DNA of 64,000 nt from an uncultured Ruminococcus sp. (GTDB lineage: Bacteria; Bacillota; Clostridia; Lachnospirales; Lachnospiraceae), in NCBI GenBank assembly GCA_904377845.1, contig CAJFGR010000010.1, positions 50,833 through 114,832 of the forward strand, given 5' to 3'. Position numbers and translations under genes: made by a program. Shown here in pieces: positions 56,878 to 64,000 of this stretch. The number at the start of each line of letters is the position of its first letter. Within the stretch, counting starts at the first letter, position 1. The notes under the pieces are model-generated. The model was not told the DNA's origin and searched no databases. It was given only the letters and a program-made list of their open reading frames with translations.

Positions 56878-59457
56878 ATGATAAGGACAGAGTTAAACAG
56901 AGACTGGAGAATGCGCTGTATGTCCGGCGGAGATTGGCAGAGCGCTGTGGTTCCGGGAACCGTATATACGGATCTTCTACGAAACGGAAATATGGAAGAT
57001 CCTTACTGGAAGGACAACGAGGATTCGGCGTGCGCCCTTATGGAGGACGATTACGAGTACGAGTGCAGGTTTGTGCCGGATGAAGCACTGATGAGGAGCA
57101 GGACGCGGCTGCTTAAGTTTGACGGGCTGGATACCTGCGCATCCATATACCTGAACGGAGAACTTCTGGGAGAACCCTGCAATATGCACCGTATCTGGGA
57201 ATATGACGTCACAGACAGTCTGAGGGAGGGAGAAAACCTGCTGAACGTGCAGTTTCACTCCCCGCTCAGATACATTGCGCAGGCGTATAAGAAGTACGGC
57301 AATATCGGAAATGACGATACTTACGAGGGCTTCATGCATCTGCGAAAAGCCCACTATATGTTCGGGTGGGACTGGGGCGCGCATCTTCCGGATGCCGGGA
57401 TCTTCCGCAGTGTCTCTCTTCTGGGGATTGAAGAAGGACGGATCGGCAGTGTCTATATCAGGCAGAGGCATGAGGAGAGTAAGGTAACACTTCTCTTAGA
57501 AGCCGAAGCGTCATGTATCAGCGGAAGAGGGGACGGCAGCAGTCCCGCCGGCGGAAATACCGGAGAACCGGAACAAAAGATCTGCTGGCAGGCAGCGGTC
57601 ACATCCCCTGACGGAAAAACATACCGGGCCGTTCTGGCGGACGGCAGAGGAGCGCTGGTCATTGAAGAACCGCAGCTCTGGTGGCCGAACGGCCTGGGAG
57701 ACCAGCCGCTTTACGATGTGGAAGTATCCATGCGGATCGGAGAAAAAGAATGCGATGTCTGGAAGAAAAGGATCGGCCTGCGCACGCTGACTGTAAAAAG
57801 GGAAAAGGATGCGTGGGGCGAGAGCTTTGCCCATGAGGTAAACGGAGTCTGCTTCTTTGCCATGGGAGCAGATTATATACCGGAGGACCACCTCCTCGGA
57901 CGGCGGAGCAGAGAACGGACACAGCGGCTCCTTGAGGACTGCCGCCTTGCAAACTTTAATTCGATCCGTGTATGGGGCGGCGGCTTCTATCCGGACGACT
58001 GGTTCTATGATCTGTGCGACGAACTGGGCTTGGTCGTCTGGCAGGATTTCATGTTTGCCTGCTCCGTCTATGAACTGACGGAAGAATTTGAGGCGAATAT
58101 CCGGCAGGAATTTATCGATAATATTACAAGGCTCCGCCATCACGCCAGCCTCGGCCTGTGGTGCGGAAACAATGAGATGGAAATGTTTGTGGACGAGCGG
58201 TGCTGGGTGACAAAACCGAGTGAAGTCAGAGACTATCTGTTCATGTATGAGAGGATCATCCCTGAAGTCCTCAGAAAATATGACCCGGAGACATTCTACT
58301 GGCCTGCAAGCCCCTCCTCCGGCGGAGCTTTTGACAACCCCAATGATCCTGACCGGGGCGACGTCCACTACTGGAAAGTGTGGCACGGCAGCCGCCCGTT
58401 CTCTGAGTACAGAAAGCATTACTTCCGGTATATTTCGGAATTCGGTTTTCAGGCGTTCCCGTCGAAGAAGACGATCGAATCCTTCACAGACGATCCGGCA
58501 GACTGGAATATTTTCTCCTATATTATGGAGAAGCACCAGCGCAATTACGGCGCTAACGGCAAGATTATGAGCTATATGCAGCAGGCATACCGGTATCCGA
58601 CGGATTTCGGCACGCTGATCTATGCCTCCCAGCTGCTGCAGGCGGACGGCATCCGTTACGGTGTGGAGCATTTCCGCAGAAACCGCGGCAGATGCATGGG
58701 CGCTGTCTACTGGCAGCTGAATGACTGCTGGCCTGTAATCTCATGGTCATCCATCGATTATCACGGGAGATGGAAAGCGCTGCACTATTATGCGAAACGC
58801 TTCTTTGCCCCGGTGCTCGTATCCTGCGAGGAGGAGAGCTGGATGACTCAGGAAGCGAATATGAACCGTCAGCATTTCCGGTTTGAAAAATCCGTACGGT
58901 TCAATGCCTCCAACGAGACGAGACAGGACCGGCAGATCCTCCTGCGCTGGCAGGTGAGAAACGCACAGGCGGAAATGCTCCGAAGCGAGGAGATGAAGAT
59001 CACGGTTCCGGCGCTTTCGGCGCAGTGGACCGGGAAAGTGCTGCTTCCGGATATCGATGTGTTCACAGAGTATGTAAGCTTTCAGGCGTACGACCTGACC
59101 GGTGTGTCCGCAGACAGTGTGACGGATGCCGGGGACATCGTGACAGCGGGCGGAGAGAGCATACTTCCGGGAGGAGACGGCTCTATGCAGGAGGCACAGA
59201 TCGCAGACAGCACGGTCATCTTCTCTTATCCGAAATATTTCCGCTATGAGAATCCCCATCTGCAGGCAGAGACAGACGGCGAGTGGATCACTGTCCGTGC
59301 GGACGCCTATGCCAAGAGCGTGGAAATCCTGAATGAGGAGGAAGATCTGATCCTGAGCGATAATTACTTCGATATGAACGCAGGGGTAAAGAAAGTGCGC
59401 ATCCTGCGGGGAAAACCGGACGGACTTCGGGTAAGAAGTGTGTTTGACATTCATTAA
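56878..59457 (+). CDS. glycoside hydrolase family 2 beta-mannosidase
   Basis: LKFDGLDTCASIYLNGELLGEPCNMHRIWEYDVT; MFGWDWGAHLPDAGI; VWGGGFYPDDWFYDLCDELGLVVWQDFMFAC; CGNNEME. Confidence 0.93.
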   Translation: MIRTELNRDWRMRCMSGGDWQSAVVPGTVYTDLLRNGNMEDPYWKDNEDSACALMEDDYEYECRFVPDEALMRSRTRLLKFDGLDTCASIYLNGELLGEPCNMHRIWEYDVTDSLREGENLLNVQFHSPLRYIAQAYKKYGNIGNDDTYEGFMHLRKAHYMFGWDWGAHLPDAGIFRSVSLLGIEEGRIGSVYIRQRHEESKVTLLLEAEASCISGRGDGSSPAGGNTGEPEQKICWQAAVTSPDGKTYRAVLADGRGALVIEEPQLWWPNGLGDQPLYDVEVSMRIGEKECDVWKKRIGLRTLTVKREKDAWGESFAHEVNGVCFFAMGADYIPEDHLLGRRSRERTQRLLEDCRLANFNSIRVWGGGFYPDDWFYDLCDELGLVVWQDFMFACSVYELTEEFEANIRQEFIDNITRLRHHASLGLWCGNNEMEMFVDERCWVTKPSEVRDYLFMYERIIPEVLRKYDPETFYWPASPSSGGAFDNPNDPDRGDVHYWKVWHGSRPFSEYRKHYFRYISEFGFQAFPSKKTIESFTDDPADWNIFSYIMEKHQRNYGANGKIMSYMQQAYRYPTDFGTLIYASQLLQADGIRYGVEHFRRNRGRCMGAVYWQLNDCWPVISWSSIDYHGRWKALHYYAKRFFAPVLVSCEEESWMTQEANMNRQHFRFEKSVRFNASNETRQDRQILLRWQVRNAQAEMLRSEEMKITVPALSAQWTGKVLLPDIDVFTEYVSFQAYDLTGVSADSVTDAGDIVTAGGESILPGGDGSMQEAQIADSTVIFSYPKYFRYENPHLQAETDGEWITVRADAYAKSVEILNEEEDLILSDNYFDMNAGVKKVRILRGKPDGLRVRSVFDIH

Positions 59458-59472
59458 TATTGACAGGAAGAA

Positions 59473-59509
59473 AGAAACGGAGAGCTCCGGATGCGGGCTC
59501 TCCGTTTCT
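59473..59509. terminator. bidirectional terminator
   Basis: AGAAACGGAGAG...CTCTCCGTTTCT. Confidence 0.85.
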
Positions 59510-59618
59510 AGTATGCATTTGTTCCAGCAGCAGGCTCTGTTGAGATGGGCCGGCCGCTGTTTATTTCTTATGGATTGATTCGCTTATGCCGAGCACCGCG
59601 CCGAAAAGGACTGAATTT

Positions 59619-62105
59619 CTATAAAAACTTTCCAGTTATACTTTCAGGAGACTTCCTGATTTCCTCCGGCGTTCCTGCCGCTACGATCCGTCCGCCTGCC
59701 TCTCCGCCGCCCGGTCCCATGTCAATGATATAATCTGCATTGCGGATTACGTCAAGGTCGTGTTCAATAACGATGACGGTTGCTTCGTTTTCGATGAGCG
59801 TCTGGAAGACTCCCAGCAGAGTGCGTACGTCAAGAGGATGGAGCCCGATGGTAGGCTCATCAAATACGAAAACGGAATCTGACTGAGCTTTTCCCATCTC
59901 ACTTGCCAGCTTCAGGCGCTGCGCTTCTCCGCCGGAGAGACTGGGCGTTTCTTCTCCCAGTGTGAGATATCCGAGCCCCAGATTTTCCAGTACCTGCAGC
60001 TTCTGCCGGACGGATTTCAGATTCGCGCAGGCTTTCAGCGCTGTGCTCACATTCATTTCCATCAGTTCCGGGAGAGAGAAGGAATGTCCATTTTTATCTT
60101 TCTTATTCGCGTATTTTATTTTCTCCGCACTTTTTGAATATCTTGATCCACGGCATTTTGGACAGGTAATCTTTACATCCGGAAGGAACTGTACATCCAG
60201 ACTGATCACCCCTGTTCCGTCACAGACCGGACAGCGCAGTTTCCCCGTATTGTAGGAAAAGTCTCCTGCCTTATAGCCCAGTTCCTTAGCGTCCGCGGTA
60301 CGCGCAAATGTCTTGCGCAGCTCGTCGTGGACATTGGCGTAGGTGGCTACGGTAGAGCGGACATTGATGCCGATCGGTGTGGCGTCGATCAGTTTCACCT
60401 GTGTAATCCCGTCTGCGGTGACGGCGCGCACATGATCCGGCAGCGCTTTCCCGTGAATTGCAGCTTCCAGGCCGGGAATCAGGCTTTCAAGGATGAGAGT
60501 CGTCTTGCCAGAACCGGACACGCCGGTAACTACTGTCAGTTTCCCTTTCGGAATATCCACTTCCAGCGGCTTAACGGTATGGATGGCTGAAGTAGAGAGA
60601 TGAATCTTCCCGTCGGTAAACATTTCGGAAGGGTCTGCCTGTTGTCTTATCGGCTCCTGAGGCTTCCCTGTGAGGAAAGGTCCGATCAGGGAAGCGGTAT
60701 TCCCGGCGAGTTCCGGTACGGTTCCCTGTGCAATCACTTCACCGCCGTCGATGCCGGCTCCGGGGCCCATCTCGATGATCCAGTCTGCCTCGGAGAGGAT
60801 CTGGGTGTCGTGGTCAACCAGAAGAATGGAATTGCCGTCCGCGATCAGGTCGTGCATCACGCCGAGCAGCCCGACGATATTGGAAGGATGCAGCCCGATG
60901 GACGGCTCGTCCAGAACATAGAGGACGCCCGTGGTACGGTTGCGCACCGCGCGGGCAAGCTGCATCCTCTGCCGTTCCCCGGTGGACAATGTAGAAGATG
61001 CCCGGTTCAGAGTCAGGTATCCCAGACCAAGATCCAGCAGCCGTTTTGCCACAACCTGAAAAGATTCGCAGATGCTCTTTGCCATAGGACGCATTTCCTC
61101 CGGCAGGGACGAGGGAACTCCCGACACCCATTCCGTCAGATCTGCCAGAGTCATGCGGCAGGCTTCATCCAGAGAAATTTCACGCAGTTTCGGTGCTCTC
61201 GCGGCTTCGGACAGACGCGTGCCGCCGCAGTCCGGGCAGATATCCAGCTTCAGAAATTTTTCCACCCGCTTCATCCCTTTCTCGTCCTTGACTTTTGAGA
61301 GAGCGTTTTCTACTGTGTAGACAGCATTGTAATAGGTGAAGTCCAGTTCCCCTGCCTGATTGGTCTTTTTGGAATGATAGAGGATATGTTTCTTTTCGGC
61401 GGGACCGTTGTAAACGATATTTTTTTCTCTGTCTGTCAGGTCGCGGAAAGGAATATTCGTGCGCACACCCATTTCCCGGCAGACGTCGGTCATAAGAGAC
61501 CACATGAGAGAATTCCATGGCGCAACCGCACCTTCATCGATGGTGAGGGATTCATCAGGAACAAGGGTGGATCGGTCTACTGTGCGTACCGTACCGGTTC
61601 CGTCACAGGTGCGGCACGCTCCCTGACTGTTAAATGCCAGTTCCTCTGAGGATGGAGCATAGAATCGGGCGCCGCATTCCGGACAGACCAGCTCCTGTCC
61701 GGCGGCGACGGCCAGAGAAGGAGCAAGATAATGCCCGTTGGGACATCTGTGATTCGCCAGTCTCGAATACATCAGACGCAGGCTGTTCAAAAGCTCTGTC
61801 CCCGTACCGAATGTACTGCGGATGCCGGGAACTCCGGGGCGCTGGTGGAGCGCAAGGGCAGCAGGAACGTACAGAACCTCATCCACGTCCGCTTTGGCTG
61901 CCTGCGTCATGCGTCGTCTCGTGTAGGTGGACAGAGCGTCCAAATAGCGTCTTGATCCTTCTGCGTAGAGGACGCCGAGGGCGAGGGAAGATTTGCCCGA
62001 GCCGGATACGCCGGCGATACCTACGATCTTCCCAAGGGGCACATCAACGTCAATATTTTTCAGATTGTGGACCCGCGCTCCGCGAATCAGTATTTTATCT
62101 TTCAT
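59619..62105 (-). CDS. uvrA: UvrA-like excinuclease ABC subunit A (short, class II-type)
   Basis: GARVHNLKNIDVDVPLGKIVGIAGVSGSGKSSLALGVLYAEGSRRYLDALS; CPECGARFYAPSS; LSTGERQRMQLARAV; LSGGEAQRLKLASEM. Confidence 0.93.
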   Translation of the reverse strand: MKDKILIRGARVHNLKNIDVDVPLGKIVGIAGVSGSGKSSLALGVLYAEGSRRYLDALSTYTRRRMTQAAKADVDEVLYVPAALALHQRPGVPGIRSTFGTGTELLNSLRLMYSRLANHRCPNGHYLAPSLAVAAGQELVCPECGARFYAPSSEELAFNSQGACRTCDGTGTVRTVDRSTLVPDESLTIDEGAVAPWNSLMWSLMTDVCREMGVRTNIPFRDLTDREKNIVYNGPAEKKHILYHSKKTNQAGELDFTYYNAVYTVENALSKVKDEKGMKRVEKFLKLDICPDCGGTRLSEAARAPKLREISLDEACRMTLADLTEWVSGVPSSLPEEMRPMAKSICESFQVVAKRLLDLGLGYLTLNRASSTLSTGERQRMQLARAVRNRTTGVLYVLDEPSIGLHPSNIVGLLGVMHDLIADGNSILLVDHDTQILSEADWIIEMGPGAGIDGGEVIAQGTVPELAGNTASLIGPFLTGKPQEPIRQQADPSEMFTDGKIHLSTSAIHTVKPLEVDIPKGKLTVVTGVSGSGKTTLILESLIPGLEAAIHGKALPDHVRAVTADGITQVKLIDATPIGINVRSTVATYANVHDELRKTFARTADAKELGYKAGDFSYNTGKLRCPVCDGTGVISLDVQFLPDVKITCPKCRGSRYSKSAEKIKYANKKDKNGHSFSLPELMEMNVSTALKACANLKSVRQKLQVLENLGLGYLTLGEETPSLSGGEAQRLKLASEMGKAQSDSVFVFDEPTIGLHPLDVRTLLGVFQTLIENEATVIVIEHDLDVIRNADYIIDMGPGGGEAGGRIVAAGTPEEIRKSPESITGKFL

Positions 62106-62194
62106 GTGCGATTGTCCTTTCAGAATAGAGTATGGTAATTATACTCTCTTTCGCTGAAAACATCAATTTATGTAAGATTTGTGGTATGATATTC

Positions 62195-62361
62195 CATAAT
62201 AGTTCAACCATCTGAATGTCAGCGGACGGATTTATGCTTGCATAGGAATCCGGAGGCTGACATTCAGATGAGGTGAACGCCTGTTAATGAGTAAAACAGT
62301 GGCAACAGCCACAATAAGCACGAAGTGCGGTTTTACGAATGGCGCGGGTTGAACTTTTATA
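62195..62361. repeat. about 167-bp element with inverted ends and internal palindromes (MITE-like or structured RNA)
   Basis: Ends ATAATAGTTCAACC / GGTTGAACTTTTAT; internal perfect 15-bp stem CATCTGAATGTCAGC/GCTGACATTCAGATG; GTGGCaacaGCCAC; GCACgaaGTGC. Confidence 0.7.
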
Positions 62362-62407
62362 ATATTGGAATTCAGAAGGATTAATCATATGACACAGGAG
62401 GAAGATT

Positions 62408-63613
62408 ATGTCTAATGCAGTTGTTACTTTAAAAAAAGGCGCGGGACGCACACTCAAGCAGGGCGGCCCATGGATTTATGACAATGAAATAGAAAGTATT
62501 ATGGGAAGTTTTGAGGACGGTGATATCGTGCTCGTCCATGATTTCGACGGCTATCCGCTGGGCCGGGGATTTATCAACCGAAATTCAAAACTGACGGTGC
62601 GCATGATGACGAGAAACCGTGACACGGAAATTAATGAGGAGTTTATCCGTATGCGTGTGAAAAATGCATGGGAATACCGGAAAAAGGTGATGGATGACAT
62701 CTCGAGCTGCCGTGTGATCTTCGGCGAGGCGGATTTCCTGCCGGGGATCGTGGTGGACAAGTTTGCGGACGTACTTGTAGTAGAATCACTTGCTCTGGGC
62801 ATCGACCGCTTTAAAGTGATGATCGCGGATATTTTAAAAGAGCTGATGGAGAAAGACGGGATCCATATCCGGGGCGTCTATGAGCGCAGTGACGCTAAAG
62901 TCCGCGAGCAGGAAGGAATGGAGCGCTATAAGGGATTCATCGGCGCGCCTTTTGATACGAAAGTGGAGATTGTGGAGAACGGTGTGCGCTATTATGTGGA
63001 TGTAAAGGACGGACAGAAGACCGGCTTCTTCCTTGACCAGAAATACAACAGACGGGCAGTGGCAAAGCTCTGCAAAGGAGCCCGGGTACTGGACTGCTTT
63101 ACCCATACCGGTTCCTTTGCCCTGAATGCAGGAATTGCAGGAGCGGAGCACGTGATCGGAGTGGATGCTTCTGAGCTGGGCGTTGCCCAGGCACGGGAAA
63201 ATGCCGCTCTGAACGGACTGGAAGACCGGGTGGAGTTTATCTGCGAGGACGTCTTTGATCTGCTTCCTCGTCTGGAGAAGCAGGGCGAGAAATATGATGT
63301 GGTTATCCTTGATCCGCCGGCATTTACGAAATCGAGAAGTTCGATCAAAAAAGCAGTGAAGGGTTACCGGGAGATCAATCTGCGGGGGATGAAGCTGGTG
63401 AAGGATGGCGGATATCTGGCGACCTGCTCGTGTTCCCATTTTATGGATTATGAACTGTTTACCAAGACGATCGGGCAGGCGGCGCAGAATGTGCATAAGA
63501 GACTGAGACAGGTGGAATTTAGAACACAGGCGCCGGATCATCCGATACTGTGGGGAGCGAGGGATTCTTATTATCTGAAGTTTTATGTGTTTCAGGTTTG
63601 TGAGGAAAAGTAA
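62408..63613 (+). CDS. rlmI: class I SAM-dependent rRNA methyltransferase (RlmI-like)
   Basis: LKKGAGRTLKQGGPWIYDNEIESI; DQKYNRRAVAKLCKGARVLDCFTHTGSFALNAG; VILDPPAFTKSRSSIKKAVKGYREINLRGMKL. Confidence 0.93.
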   Translation: MSNAVVTLKKGAGRTLKQGGPWIYDNEIESIMGSFEDGDIVLVHDFDGYPLGRGFINRNSKLTVRMMTRNRDTEINEEFIRMRVKNAWEYRKKVMDDISSCRVIFGEADFLPGIVVDKFADVLVVESLALGIDRFKVMIADILKELMEKDGIHIRGVYERSDAKVREQEGMERYKGFIGAPFDTKVEIVENGVRYYVDVKDGQKTGFFLDQKYNRRAVAKLCKGARVLDCFTHTGSFALNAGIAGAEHVIGVDASELGVAQARENAALNGLEDRVEFICEDVFDLLPRLEKQGEKYDVVILDPPAFTKSRSSIKKAVKGYREINLRGMKLVKDGGYLATCSCSHFMDYELFTKTIGQAAQNVHKRLRQVEFRTQAPDHPILWGARDSYYLKFYVFQVCEEK

Positions 63614-63636
63614 GAGGAGAAGAAGAGAGGATAACG

Positions 63637-63699
63637 AAAAAGAGACAATCCAGAGGATTTATGGCTAAAAGGCCAGATCCTCAGAGTTGTCTCCTTTTT
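63637..63699 (+). terminator. terminator after rlmI
   Basis: AAAAAGAGACAA..AGGAT..ATCCT..TTGTCTCcTTTTT. Confidence 0.8.
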
Positions 63700-64000
63700 C
63701 GTGCAGGGGGGATTTTCCCCCATTTTATTGTTCCACTATGACACCACTAACATATAGATACAATATTATCTTTACATTCCAATCTGGAAATATGTCTTAT
63801 TATATATGACATATTTCTAAGATACAATAGATAATAATAAAACCTATAATTTTGTAATTATAATAAAATATTGTATTATATAAAATTGTATGGTATTCTG
63901 GATATAGGTAATTGCGAAACAGATTTGCAAGCTTGATTCCAGCGAGGTAAAGATCCGGTATAACCGGATTTTCAGGAGGTGGATGCGGATAACAGGATTT

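Noticed and set aside
59619-62105. Antibiotic resistance ABC-F/drug pump interpretation
   Set aside because: The protein has UvrA zinc-finger and signature motifs and no TM domain; a UvrA paralogue is the better call.
63700-64000. AT-rich end region with ATATGTC..GACATAT inverted repeat as an operator or origin-like element
   Set aside because: Strong AT bias makes such repeats common, and the downstream gene lies outside the window.

Overview
This 64 kb window looks like chromosomal DNA from a Lachnospiraceae-like Firmicute, judged by protein family content and not by a search. Its core (about 2.6-33.9 kb) is an anaerobic purine/urate-type degradation locus. It contains guanine deaminase, two molybdenum hydroxylases (one of the selenium-dependent XDH type), ssnA, ygfK, hydantoinase, ygeX/ygeY/ygeW, RidA, carbamate kinase, a xanthine/uracil permease, the Se/Mo maturation proteins YqeB/YqeC/XdhC/MocA-like, and modABC with a ModE-like fusion protein. 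The rest is housekeeping (pcrA, rlmD, rlmI, a UvrA paralogue), a hexuronate/gluconate operon and a mannoside-utilisation operon. Main findings: (1) four 15-bp CTAAAAA..TTTAG palindromes form two tandem pairs, each with exactly 20-bp periodicity. Each pair sits 8 bp upstream of the -35 of one of two divergent promoters (PAS/HTH regulator and ssnA). This implies an undescribed regulon architecture. (2) A purine-riboswitch-like aptamer with a shortened or variant P2/L2 precedes guaD-xdh. (3) There are several domain fusions: XdhB-XdhC, YqeB-MocA, NTP transferase-ModE HTH, DUF5714-ArsC and a permuted XdhC. (4) At least five gene remnants or chimeras keep both ends but have lost their middles. (5) There are two families of dispersed palindromic intergenic repeats. 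No rRNA, tRNA, CRISPR, transposase or prophage genes were recognised. All family calls come from reading the translations; no database search was run.
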